DNA of 41,641 bases, taken from Cruorifilaria tuberocauda. Lineage: Eukaryota > Nematoda > Chromadorea > Rhabditida > Onchocercidae. The stretch covers positions 1-41,641 of the forward strand of contig JABVXU010000470.1 in assembly GCA_013365365.1 (NCBI GenBank), in the 5' to 3' direction. A model generated the notes under the pieces. It did no database searches and had not been told where the DNA came from. It was given only the letters and a program-made list of their open reading frames with translations. Of this stretch, positions 8,825 through 22,100 are shown piece after piece (the first letter of the stretch is position 1; every line of letters starts with the position of its first letter). Made by a program: the position numbers and the translations under genes.

Positions 8825-11374
8825 TCATTCTACGTAATCAAGTTCTGGAGGTATTTCAAACTGCGCATTCAATATTTTTTCTTCTATATTGTAATTTCTT
8901 TTGCACCATTTTTTCGCCGCAAATATGTTATCTGAAATGGTAAGAAACTGGGCTTTTTAAATGGTTCCAAAAAGAGAAAATTTGCCATTGATGAAAATGT
9001 CGTTCAAAAACTTGACAAAACGATTCATCTAATACACCAAAAATTTCATTTCAATTTTTATGTGTTTCAATACGGATTTATGAAAACTTCATTTTCCTTA
9101 TGCTAAGAAGCCCGAGAAAATCCGAAAAGTCACCAGCTGAAGAGGTAAGAAGGAGGATCTTACCAGTCCAACGATTTGCATTATCACGAGTCTTCGCCGT
9201 CTCAGTTTCAAGTTTAGCAATAGCTTCAGGGCCTTCCTCACTTATTTTTTCCAATTTTTTTGTCAGTGCTTCATGCTTTGCTTGCAATTCATTAATCTGT
9301 AACTGCAACTTCTCGCGCTCTTCAGTTGCCTGCAGAAAGTGCCTATTTAAGAGAATGGAATAGAGGAATTATTTACAGAAACCTTTTCTTACTACCAACA
9401 TAACAGTTTTGTGCAAACTCTTAACCTTCGAAATAAGAGTTTGCACACAACAATTTAGTCAGCATTTTATGTCTGGATAAGATTATTCGTCAATTTCCAA
9501 GAATAAACGTATTACGCTAACTAATAAGTCTTATTAAAGTGTGATTGCAGACAGGTAACTAGTACATGAAAACTAACTTCCTTTCCTTTCTTTGCCGCCG
9601 CAACTTCAACTCTCACTTCTTCTAATTTTGCTTCCAAATTCAAAATTTTTTCATCTAATTCCTGCAGCTGCTTTTTGCGCTGAAAGATAAAGGGAAAAAT
9701 TCCACCATGATACAGTTGATATTTCGTTTGCCAATAAGAATATCGTAAATATCTTCTAAGGAACCAGACGAAAATCGACAAATGCATAACTCTAATAAAA
9801 CATGGCCTCTGATACACAAACTCATTAAATGACATTCCAACATCGGCCTTTTTTTCCCAGCAATTTCTCATCTTCTGCCATTTCCCTATTTCAATTTAAA
9901 TTATCAATCAAGAATTGTGTCATCTCTGCTATAATATCTAAAGTAACTACATATCTTGAGATATTTTCTATAGATTTTAGGATACTCTGAATTTTTAGAT
10001 ATTTACGGATATGGATTTATTATTTTCAATGATTCAGTTCGAAATGAAGCCATCAATCAAAGGTTTGAAGAGAATAAAAAACAATGTTCCTATTCTATTT
10101 GGAAAAGAAAGAGAAAAGGAAAGCAAAAGAATCTTACTAAAATTGTTGCTTGTGACGGAAATGCCCAGTAACAAACGAAAGTACCAATCTTTTCGCACTC
10201 AACCAAACCTTCATCAACAAGCAATTGTGTTATTTCTTTCACTGACTGCGGAACGATCCCTTTCTGTTTTGGAGCAATTTTTTCGAGATCTTTCATCTGA
10301 ACTTTCCAAAAATTTCAAATAGTTCCGTATCAGTTTATTGACAACATATTATTCTAATAACCGGAATAACATAGTTTGGAGCATTTTAAAATAGCATGCA
10401 TCTTTCTAAATTTTCTTTCACCCAAATTAAGACATCCTCCATTACGGTATAAACAAGCGCATGAAATCATTGCTTCTATAGTCTTTTCTCTTTAAAAAAC
10501 ATCAAAATAACAGATACGCTTTTCCTATTCCTTGTGACCGACCAATCTTTTAGCGAAAGAAAAATCACCTGAAAAAATTCGTTACTTTCGTAAAATAGCT
10601 CAAGCATTCGGGATCGCTTTTCTTCAGCTGTTAAGCCCTTCTTTTTGGATGTCTAAATATGAATTACTTTACATATGACAGTAGAATTTATGAAAAATAA
10701 TTTCTACTTTCTAAGTAAGTTTGTAATCTTAAATTATCATATGGAATCTACGAATTCCGACTTGAAAATGTGATAAACTGCAAAGGGCAGGAGATAACAA
10801 AGACAGATATATTAAATATTAGGTTTTACCATGAATGTTCGATAAATAAAAAAAATAGGAAATATATCCGAAAATTTTCTGATAAGATCTGTGCTGCGAA
10901 GCATATCTAGTCAGAATTTGTTTCTTACCGCTCTAAATGACGTTATTCGTTAGATAAAATAACAAAAATACAAACTGAAATCAGCGAATAGGATACAGTC
11001 ATTTAAAAACAGTAATGATAAAGATATACAAGTGAAACTTGCCATTATCGTTTAATATCGTTATCTGATAAAAAATTTATCAACTCTCGAAATCTTAAGT
11101 AAGAGTAGCGCTTTACTCCCTGGAAAAAAAATCTCTTAAAGGATTTAAGTTCAAAAAAGAAAAAGATCAGCGATGTTTCGATGAGAATTGCACACTATTT
11201 CCTGCCGTTATTCCACATTAGCATTATACTTAAATTGACAAATATCATATCTATCACTTTTTCCAAAACTAAAATCATCAAAAATTATCGGTAATTTCTC
11301 ACCGAAACACACCACTATAATAACTCTCTACAGTGATCAATACATTTTAAACTTACCTTCATCATCATCATCAT
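8825..11374 (-). CDS. MND1: Meiotic nuclear division protein 1 homologue (MND1)
   Basis: Six exons join in frame: 11357-11374 (five in-frame ATGs then AAG), 10569-10652, 10138-10296, 9578-9679, 9164-9329, 8825-8931. The product is 207-211 aa, against about 205 in vertebrates. The N-terminal winged-helix region is very close to MND1: SKKKGLTAEEKRSRMLELF, then KDLEKIAPKQKGIVPQSVKE and YWAFPSQA. A coiled coil of about 80 residues follows. The conserved C-terminus reads NRWTDNIFAAKKWCKR ... FEIPPELDYVE. In other eukaryotes MND1 pairs with HOP2 and stimulates DMC1/RAD51 strand invasion in meiotic nuclei. The first exon is short and rests on its donor and phase-0 join across a 704-base intron; all other exons are firm. 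The five tandem ATGs leave the exact start open. Confidence 0.95.
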
Positions 11375-12912
11375 CAGTATCATTCAAATGCAGTTTTACT
11401 AAATGAATGAAACATTCCTTATCACTTGGCAACAGATTTCATTAAAATCATAAAACTGCAAAGAGATATGGGAGTAGAAGAACAATAGATGAAAAACCCT
11501 CTGATGAGACAAACCACTCAACACATTCACTCCTCAGAGAATCACCTCCCCTCTTCCATAGCTCTTTCCCACGCATTCCTTTTTACAGTTCATAAAAAGT
11601 ACTATAGTACAATAAAATACAGAACAATGTATTACATGGATTTCAGAATAAAACAAAATCAATCAACCTGGATGCAATCTTCTAAAGAATGCAAAAGATC
11701 AGTGCGCATACAAATGTGTAAACCCAATTTTTTGAAGTTATTTGCTTCATTAGCACGAATATTGCTAACTTTCACTAAATCCATCATACTTATGTGTTTA
11801 TGTGTTTGTGCAGAAACTGCCATACTTCTGACATATGTTATACTTGATAAGAGTTTTAGCCAGTTAAACTATTTTTGTTCAAGTGTTAAGCTGTTTATGC
11901 TTATGAGTTCTTAAATTATGGCATATACACCTCATGTCAAAAATTTTTAAAAATTTGCTATCAAATAATCTCACGTTTCATATCTAATTGTCTTCTTGAT
12001 ATTATACCTTTAAGAATAATATTTAGTATGTAGAAGGTATTCTAGAACTTTGCAGAAAGTCATATCCCAAAACAGATCCATCCCAATAAGTTTCTGCAAC
12101 CCGAAGAGATATTTTACCTTTCATAAATTTACTCTGCAATGAATGAAAATATCAATCAAAAAATTTACTACTATACAATCCAGAAAATTTAAACAAATGT
12201 TACAGACACTTATCCCATCTGTATAAAATACATAAAGATGTCAAATATAAGGCAAGGTAATTAAAAATCTAAATCAAAAAATACTTTCAAGTTTCAAACA
12301 AGACATGACGAAGGAAAATTAATAATAGATTTTTACAGATCTGAATTTAATATTTGTAGATTCCATGTAAAACAGTTTTAAATTCCTGCAAGAACAGAAC
12401 AACTGCGGATAAACTAAGAAAATTGTGACTAGGAACTTGACTATCCAAATTCATTTACAGTATGAAAAATATGAAAAATCAAAATTCCATTACAGTATGA
12501 AAATATGAGGCATCATAATATGAAAAATTAAAATTCTCTGTGAAAATGTACAGATGGTACATACCAAATTCTTCTTATACTAAAAAAAATCAGAATAAAC
12601 AAAAGTAAAGAAACAATACAATAGAATATTACGCTAAGAAAGTAAAGAAAGAAGATGAAACAAATAAATGAGGAATAACGAAAAATTAAAAAACATCAGA
12701 ATTATATGGATGAATCAATTGGAACAAAAGAAGATCAGCAGATAAAAGTAAAGTACCATGAAGTAATGCATCAAAATGAGAAGTGAAAGGAGAGAATTAC
12801 AGACCTAAATATATACTGCAATTCTTTCCGTTCTGCATGATATACTGTTAGCATTACTCACTGATTCCAGATTGGAATTAACCCAAACATACTTTTCATT
12901 CCATGTTTCTTC
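11375..12912. other. Intergenic, upstream of MND1
   Basis: This is AT-rich sequence between the MND1 start and the end of the next minus-strand gene. A plus-strand open frame at 11489-11914 has biased, low-information composition, with no splice context or family match, and is not called as a gene. Confidence 0.5.
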
Positions 12913-15900
12913 TTATTCGATTCGTTTTGAACGAACCCGACGATTTCGATAAGAATTTTCTCCACTTCGTTTGCAACGTAGAGATGACCTGACTGGTTTC
13001 CTACGATACTCTGTAGAAGGACTTCGGTATTCGTATCGATTCCTACAACTATCTATTGCTTTATGCTGATTTTCCTGATCTGTCACTTTGCGACTTGACG
13101 TCGGCGTGGTGCATTTAGTGGCTGTAGTGCCCCGACGTGAACTATAGGAACTGCTCGACGTGGAGGAGCTGAAACGTCGTCCTTGATCACGGTCAAATGA
13201 TTTATTTGATTTCGACATGATACCATGACGCGCTTGCTTTTCGTATTTACCCGATTCATTAGATCGTTTTATACAACATAATCGCTTTTTTCGTTTATTA
13301 TTATAAGCAGTGCTTGCACTGGATCTCTCTTGCAGCTTTTCATTTTCATGATTTAGCTTCTCATACTGCTTCATAGAATATTCTGAAATAAATTAATCTG
13401 TTCGTTATTTGAAAAGCCGTTTAATATTTAAAATTTTTTTCCTAATACAAGAAATTAAAATCCCATACTGATTCTTTAAATTTAAAAGAAAAATTTCGAT
13501 TGAATTCCGAAAAAATCACTTTTGAACAATAACTCACCATTATAATTGTTAACAGCTTTGGCTGATTGTATATTTTCTCTCTTTGCTACTGGATATGTTG
13601 ACGAAATCTGACTGACTTTATCCGGGTTTTGATGAATACTACGAACTGAGTTCTGAAATATTCGAATTTAGAAGAAAAATAGCAAAATCGTTATCCAAAT
13701 TTTCAGAAAGTGAAATAATATTTGTCCATGTTTTTTATCATTATATTTTAAGTGCTTTGTTTCAGGTCCAACATCACCAAAATTTTGGATTCTTTCGAGA
13801 CAAAAAGTCAGAATCTATTAATTGCTGACATAACCCTCTATGCTTATTAAAACATTACAACATTTATTTCAATATCTTCAGTGCGCAACATACAATTTTG
13901 GGGGCAAGAAGACTGTTTGTAGAAGTAAGCGTTGGCTTCTGCGGTACCTCCAGTACTACTGGTAATCCATCTGGATTAATATCTAGATAATTTGCTGCAA
14001 GCCACTCCTCCATTTTTTCTAAATTATCAAACGACATTTCGATTACGCAGCGTCCCCTCAATACTTTAATATATTTCGGCTTCAGCGAATTATTTCTTAA
14101 GCATATCTGATGTTTGCATTTAGGACAATTCATCGTGCAGTTTCCTTGCAATCTGTAAATAATCATTTCAACTAATATGTTCCCTTTTTTCCTGCAAAAA
14201 ACAACAAATAAACTTTTAAAGATAACGATAGAGCAATACATATAGTATTATATGCTTTGTGAAACAAGCGTGAGATGAGCCAATATAAAACAAGCTAATA
14301 ACTAGCATTATCATTACACCCAATGTCTTTGCAAGAGAAATTTATGAAGAAATAAGAGTTAAATCCTCATTTGTGATAGTTTGTCTCATTAACGCAATAC
14401 GTTTTTCCATTTTCAAATAAACTCGGCATATTCAGCACTGATGTGAATAAAAAATATTTTCACTACTTCCAATATCTTTTTACAGAAGTAAGTAACGAAA
14501 CACAATTTATGAAAGTCGAAAAGTTCTAAATATATTCATATCAATGTGATGTGTAACAATAAAATTGAAGTTATTAGAAAAAGATAAAACCATGATTTTC
14601 AAAAGCATAGTGTTTTCAAAACAGAGATTCAAACGAACAGTTAAATCGTGAAAAATACTAGCAACAGCAGATCATATGCTATGCATGAAAACTAACTATC
14701 AAATAAAATCATCATTATTTCCAAGAATAGAAAGAAATTTCCATTTCGAAAACTTTCTTGCTACTACATATTTCCTTTCCAACCAAATGAAAAAATTACT
14801 TCATTTCAAGCTTCGTAATTTCCTTTTTGAGAGCTGAAATTTGTGCACGCGCTGTTACCAGCAGAGAATACATATTGCGCACATAATTTTCTTTCTCCTC
14901 AGCAAATTTCTTTTCTAATTCAATAATTTGTTTTGCTTGACTATTTCCTTCATGAATCTGCTTCTCATCCGTGACACTGACTGGTTTAGTATCACTACCT
15001 GCAAGCTGTACAAAATGAAATGAAATGCTAAAAAAAATCACGCGATATGCAACAAAGAGGAAAGAAAAGAATGGAAAAGAAAATGAATCATCAAATCCAG
15101 TTGTAGATAAATGAGTGAACCGACTTGGATGCTGACATCATTTTCGATAAAACCTACAATTTAGATATCCAGATACTGTTACATCAATCATAACTTCGAA
15201 TTTGGAAAGATCCATTTCTGTTAGCTGCTCTTTTATATTTCCTTCTGATTCTGGTAGCATACATAAGTCCATTGTCTCATTACCTTGCACAACTATCCTT
15301 GAAGGTTCATCTAAACCGTAAAATCCCTCACCAAATTTTTATACAGTTATACGTAATGAGAATTGTTAGCTTCACAAAAAATTTTAACTGATAAGATAGC
15401 AAGTAACAAGAATTCTCCTAAATTATCTCCAGGAAATCACTTTAAGTTCTAAGTTATTCCTTAAAGTGAATATCGGCAAGTAGATCTATGCTGAAATATC
15501 TAAATAAATGAGCTGATGAGGAACTGGTTGAAGTGAAAAGAAAAATTTCCAAGTTATCTATTATCATAAAATAAAAACAAACCTAATGATTTGAAAATCC
15601 AGCTATCATCAACTGGTATCTCTTCTATTAGATCTGTCTGCATTTCATCTTCATTTGTTACTGAATTCTTATTTGTTTTTTGTTCTGTATCCATAGTTAG
15701 TGCTGCCATCTTCGAGTGAAATTCGTTTGCTGCAATAATTCCTTCATTGTAAACAATTTCGTCCGAAAATCTGCTATTATCATTATCATCATCAGATTCG
15801 CCGTCTAAATTGGAGTGGTACTCCACCAATTCATCTGAAATTCATAAATTTCCGTAAAATTATCACGTAATTCGTAGCACATAAAAATTTTTGCTGAAAT

Positions 15901-18591
15901 AATATAATACGGTAATCTGAAAGAAGTAAACATCATTTAGGAAATTTGACTGCTTTTCATGATATGCGTAGTAATCTCGATAATTAAAACGTGAAATGCG
16001 AAGGGATAAATAAAACACAAAGATAAAAAGAAATGAGAACTGATGTGTCTTTCCTATATTTTTGTAAAACAGATCATGTAAATTTCTGATATTTTCAGAT
16101 GATAGCACTATCACATTAAAAGAAAAGTGGTACTACGAAGTAATATTATATAATATTAGGCATATAACATTACTCAATAAAGGCTTGAAATAAATGAAAT
16201 GAAATATCAAACTTCAAGTTCCACTATAATCATTATAATTGTAATTTCATATTTAAAATTGCTTATTATTGTTGCATGCATTTTTAATATCCAAATATTC
16301 TATTATATTCATATTCAATGAAAAAAAATTCCATTATACCTTGAAAATTTGAAACTTTCGATTCGTCATCCGACTGATCCTCATCCATCATCCTCTGATT
16401 CATAAAAAATTTTCCATCATCCACTTCATAATTATGGAAGTTTTCCAATTCATTTTCTAGATCGTTATTTAATGCAGGAAACACAGTTGATTGATAAGGA
16501 ATTTCGGAATTATTTGAATGAAGTGATTTATTATTAGCATGATTTAAGGATTGGAAACACTCTGTTGTTAAATTTGTTCGTTCCCTGATTACTACGTCAG
16601 AAGATTTGGTAATATTGGATTGCTCAATATTAAATTCCTCATTATCGTCACATATTTCGCCTTCTTCCAGGTTATCGTTTAACCCTTCCGGCATTTTTTC
16701 TGAAATATTGTAATATTTCTAATTTACGAAAAAATAATCAGTGATAGTTGGGAACTACGCAAATAATTCAAGGATAGTTGTAGAGATCGAGGAACTATGT
16801 GAATGATTTCAAAATAATATGCAGCAGAAGAAGCGAAGGATGAACGACAGGATTAATTTAATAAGGGAAGAGGAAGTGGTGGAAATACTTCAAAACAATG
16901 AAAGCAGGAAACAAGAAAAGAGATAAGGGAGAACTGGGAGATAAATTTTGCTAGAAAAGCGGAAAATTATAGCAAAATGACAGCCATGGAAACCAACTCG
17001 TAAGATTAAATTAAATCTGAAAATTCAGCTTTGTGTCACATAAACATTAGCATCCTATGTGAAGGTCATAATGAATAAATCTACTTTTAACGATAAACTA
17101 TGACAGTGAAAATGATGCCTAACTAACTGATTAATTCTAAATTATTATTAAAACGTTAAAGTAAGGAAAATGCAATATGAATCGTCCTCTTTAGTATACT
17201 TTCCGTAATGATGTTTTTTCAGCAAATCCTAAACCAGCATTTTTAGTTTATGATACTACCAACTATTTGGAGTTGCAAATACTTTCCGAACTAATCCATA
17301 CAGGTTGCTCATTTTTTCCTTAAATGAATTTATCAATTTAGGACAAATTTTATAGAAGTTTTTACGAATTTTTAATTCAATTATAGGACAAAACTAAATT
17401 ACACTTTTGCGTTATCCACGGGGGAACTGGGAAGCACTTTCCAGGATATGAATATATGACGAATACTTGTTGATATCACTGACGGAAAAAAGAAATAGGA
17501 ATGTTTCTGATCATTGTGTCAAAGAAAAATTTGGGAATATTTTAAGCATTATGAATAATTCGATAAAATTTAAAAATACAACAATTCAATATACAGAAAT
17601 GAGAAAATGAAACCATAGTTGCAGATGAATAAGCTTGCATTTCAACAGGATAGGATCGTTAATTTTGATATTTCGAAAATGCATAATTTAAAATACAGTA
17701 ATAAATACAGAGCAGATGATCATTAATGGGCTATAATAAATGCAGCAACAAGAGATTAATATAAGGGATATGATGTTACGCCGATAAATTATCAACAACT
17801 GATAGAATATCTAGTATTATTAATTGGTAACAAATTATGAGTTGCACGTGAAATGCTGATTATCAATAGGATTAATAAATGACAAGATCTAGCTGAGCAA
17901 TTGCGGATATACCATAAATAACTGATAACTGAGTTAATGAGCGAGTGATAAGAATTAAATAATACTCAGCCAGCATCAGTTATCAAAGCTATTAACGATA
18001 ATTATATTTGCAAACATACAGTAAAATTATAAGTGTAGTCCGCAACTTTTATGAATTCATTTACCATCTTTAATCTTTGACCTTATAAAGAAGTTAAGAA
18101 CGGAGACAGGTAAGTTCTCACGTTTTGCATTCCTCTTTAATCCGGAATATGTATATTGGTCGTGATCTCCCACAAGGTAAATACAAGAGATGAAGGAGTA
18201 AGAGAGAAAGCATCTTACCAGCAAAAATATTACTGCTATCCTTCCACTTTTCTCCTTCGTAGCAGTCGGTATTCGATGACCTAAGATTTTTTTCTAAATT
18301 ACTGTTCTTCCGGGAGGAGTCTAAAATATTTCCAAGATATTCCAAAAAAAAAAAATATCCATTTCGTTAAAAGACAGGGTTATACCTCGATAGAATCATG
18401 ATATTTCACGAGCTATCAGTGAATCGAGAACACTACTGCATGCTAATGAATAATGAATAGCTGATGAATTCGTTGCTAGATCATAACTAAGACTTATCAA
18501 ATCGTTAAATAAGCTCAATCGTTTTTGTACGTCAACTCACCAATCGCTATTATTTCAGCAGCAAAAATATCATCATCAAAATTTTTGGTTA
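12913..18591 (-). CDS. Acidic/coiled-coil/Arg-Ser-rich nuclear protein, possibly FLASH (CASP8AP2)/ICE1-like
   Basis: Exons with matching phases: 18541-18591 (tentative; start codon not found), 18219-18320, 16340-16699, 15583-15834, 15183-15310, 14800-15005, 13894-14191, 13538-13652, 12913-13382; at least 640 aa. The N-terminal half is acidic (LEEGEICDDNEEF; DGESDDDNDNSRFSDE). A coiled coil then carries NMYSLLVTARAQIS, resembling the N-x-x-x-L-x-x-TAR-x-x-I motif near the N-terminus of FLASH and ICE1. A cysteine cluster (CTMNCPKCKHQIC) follows, then a Ser/Arg-rich basic tail ending RVRSKRIE. FLASH acts in histone pre-mRNA processing and ICE1 in snRNA transcription. The assignment rests on one short motif and is weak. 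The 1.5-kb intron at 16700-18218 holds nothing recognised. It shares a promoter region with the plus-strand gene at 19145. Confidence 0.6.
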
Positions 18592-19144
18592 CTAATTAAT
18601 TTTTGAAAATATTGTCATTAATTTTCAGTTTGGATGAGTTTTGGATTTCAAAATCTATTAATTTTGTCTGGGTTATTTTTACATTTATCATTAAGCATTT
18701 TATCATTTAAAATTTGAAATTATATGAAATTCCTGAGTCAGGAATTCTATTCCTCCTCTCTGTTATATCATTTAAAATTAACAAATTATCAGATATAGAG
18801 ATTGAGAAAATAGCCAGTAAGCTAACAAAAGGCTTTATTCATTACCATTCAAAATTAGTAGGACTAGAGTATTTCGAGAAAAAAGAAAAGAGCTAAAATT
18901 CAAATAACCCCTCTCAAAATTGCAAATAAAATATAATAGAGCTGCAAAATGTCATTAAATGTCAAAGATTCCGCCAAGAAGCGAATTCAAAATTCCCCCC
19001 GCCTTGATCTTCAAATTATCACGTATCATCTATGATTTATTGCTATCCAAATTTTGATTGTAATTTGATTTAGAGTATAAGGTGATAGATTATTCGATCA
19101 GTAATTTGATTTTGAATATAAATTAATATATTATTCAGCTAGCA
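18592..19144. promoter_or_regulatory. Shared upstream region of two divergent genes
   Basis: About 550 bases separate the first supported exon of the minus-strand gene from the ATG of the plus-strand gene. No TATA box stands out. It contains a palindrome centred on an AP-1-type TGAGTCA (18728-18746). The missing first exon of the minus-strand gene should also lie here. Confidence 0.45.
18728..18746. promoter_or_regulatory. Perfect palindrome with AP-1-like core
   Basis: aattcctga-g-tcaggaatt is a 9-bp perfect inverted repeat around one base. Its centre spells TGAGTCA, the consensus bound by Fos/Jun-type bZIP dimers. Its place between divergent genes makes a regulatory role possible, but a chance match cannot be excluded. 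Confidence 0.35.
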
Positions 19145-22100
19145 ATGTGTGATGATGATAGTTTTAACGTTGCGACAGTGCCTCGTCATGCTGTATTTGG
19201 AACACAGGCTGGTAAAGATGATGATGATGGCGACGATGAAAGTACATTGGGTGATCGATTCTTTGTATGTTTTTATTATAATTTAATTGTTGTTATTATT
19301 ATTATTTTTTTCATCATAATAAGAAATTCATTCATGAAACGATCCGTTTTGCTCCCTGAAATTTAATTAAATTTAATTCATGGTAAACCTATTTATTATA
19401 TGTCTAAATTTCACATACCTATTAATTTACTTAGGTTACTTTTCGATAAGCGCTTTATGTGATTAGAATCTAGTTAAAAAAAAATTTGGTTAGATCCTTG
19501 TTCAATCAATGTCTGATTTTCCAAATTGCGAGTAGTGAATTTCATATTTGACACATTGGAATGATCTGATAGTATAATGTTGCAATACTCTTGAATCTAA
19601 CTCCTCCTTAAAGATGTTTAGGTGGAAAATATACTTACGAGTTCATCATTCCAGAAAAAAAGAAACCGCTACGTTCCACAAATCATTTTCACTTAGCATT
19701 CTTGTCATTTCTTTTTTCTTTTCAGGATTTATTGCCTTTGCAAACAAAATCCGCAGCAAAGACGGACTTGAGTCATCGTATGTCCTTACGTGATAGATCT
19801 AAGCTTGTACCACCCAACACCCAGCAGCATTTTGAGCAAAGGCCAACAGTTGCAGTTATGGCTACAGCTATAACTACAATAACAGATACTGCCAAAGTTA
19901 CAGCAGCAGGTGCAAATGATGCATCGGAAGAAAATATTAACGGTAATGTCGTTTTCGAATATCAGAAGGACATGAATATTTGGAAATCCATAATCAACTA
20001 GCTAGTTTCAATCCATAGGAGTAATATAAAGCTTTGAAAGTAATGCAAAAATTATTCTTTAAATCTCTCAAAAATCAAGAGTGATATTAATTTGGTTTCA
20101 GACGATGTACCATTTGAGCTTAATCGTCTAGCAATGTTCCGTCCACCATCACGTGTACGTTTGTCGGGATGTCGATCCAATACAGTTTTACGGGAAGGTA
20201 TATTTCAGATTTTTATATTACTGCAGACACAGCATGTATGCAACCCCTGTTTGAAGAGTTGAGACTTTCTGTTCATAATTTTTTTATTTTGAAGTTCCAA
20301 ATAGATGATTTATTACTAAAAAAGTTGAAAATTTCGTTCAGTATTTTTAGTTTTTATAGAAAATAGAGTACACTTATCAGCGTGCGCTGTGGAATTGAGT
20401 AACCATGAAAATTTGGACACAAATACTTATGTGGAAAAGGAAACGGCTAATCATACTTCGAAAATCCCTCCCAGTGATTCACATCAATCAGCGAAGACAT
20501 TACGTTGCAGCGTTTCTCGTTCATCTTTTCCAACTCAGGTAAACCCTGTTCAGTCCGTTCAAATGAAACAAAGAAAGGGATCAGTGATGTGTCGACCGAC
20601 AAACAAGCTTCGAGCAGTAAGCGCTGAACCCAGATCACGAAGACTCGCATTAGGTTTAACGCATACAAATGGTCCAGCAATAAGGAAATCAAGAGAAACG
20701 GGTGTTCGAATTCAACCACATGGGCCTTTACGTGTTCGCTCGGCCAGTACGGGTGGTACTGCAAACAGAAATATTGGGGCGAAAGCTGAAAATGCTGTAA
20801 AGACAAACGAAATAACAATGGCTCAACGTCAGAATAGGACAAATTTAATTACCAAACTCGTTGTAAGAGAAAAGATGGTTTCCAAACCAGAAGCAACAAG
20901 AAAATCGCTGTATGGAGGACCTGAAACTAGGGCAAGAGCTAGAATGAAGCAAAGGTATTTTGTTAATAATTTCAAAAATTGTTTCATCATTATTAGTAAC
21001 ACCTGATCTATTTTCACTAATTAATATTCTGCTTAACAAGTTTTCCTAGTGAAATTGCATATGCTTTGTATAAATAATTTTTACCACTAATCCTGTAAAG
21101 TTTTAAGCGGTAAGTCGATAAGTCGAACATGAGAGAACAGATTTCAAAGAAAAAAGAAAAAACTGTAAAAAATCTTATTTTAGCAACGAAAACTCGGGAG
21201 TGGTTAAAATCAACTCAGCTGCAAGTACTCCAAAACGGTCCCTGCTTACAAAATCAGTACACTCTCGTCCATTGTCACAAATGAATCCAAATATTCCTAA
21301 AAACGCTGTTAAAAATGGTATTGGACCAACATGTAATACTAAGGTTGGCAATAACAATGTCCTTTCATCGATTAATCTATTACTGTATATCAGTGTCGTT
21401 TGATAAATAGAAATTTTAGTGGTGAGATTGAGGGATTACTTAATATCATATGGAGTTCTTAAGAAATAAAGTTATTCTTTGGGAATAGAATTATTTTTAT
21501 TTTCATTAGGTATTTTTGTGGTCTTACTTTAGTTCTTAAGTCATCGAAACATGTGGAGACAATAGAAGAATTATTATTTGAGAATATAGAAGTGGATATT
21601 AAAGCGATCCCGTTAGATTAAGAAAATTCGAGTTTTAGCTATAAATTACTTATCCAGCTTCGTATTACGAAAGTATAATGAACTCTGAAAAAAGAGATTC
21701 GGAAGATATGTGTTTATTATTTTGGTTTTTCAAAATTTATTTATTTTCCTACATATTTAGAATGCTGGAAATGGTCACGTACCACGTTCGCGAACTCGTG
21801 TAGCTCATGGACCTGTTCGCGTTCAAGGCACTCAAGGTTTATCGTTTTCTCGCGTTTATCGAGTCGAAAGAAACAGACATTACGTCACACTAATTTTTGT
21901 CGAAACTTTGGGCCCAAATTTTGCTTAAAAATGGCTTGTATAAATTTTAAGCGCAAACATTATAACTTTAATCATTACAAGTGCAAGCATATTACATATT
22001 TGATTTCCTTATGCCTTATTTGTATTAGCTATGTCTGGATTTTAGCAGGCTTATGCAACAAACATTTCACATCACTTTTAGGAAAAGTTAAGGAAGGGGA

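Noticed and set aside
9100..9363. 87-codon plus-strand open frame
   Set aside because: It is antisense to the MND1 coiled-coil exon, which is recognised by family similarity.
11489..11914. 141-codon plus-strand open frame
   Set aside because: Although long, it has no splice or leader context, no domain, and a composition like translated AT-rich spacer.
20447..20842. 131-codon minus-strand open frame
   Set aside because: It is antisense to the large exon of the plus-strand 556-aa gene, which has matching splice phases on both sides.
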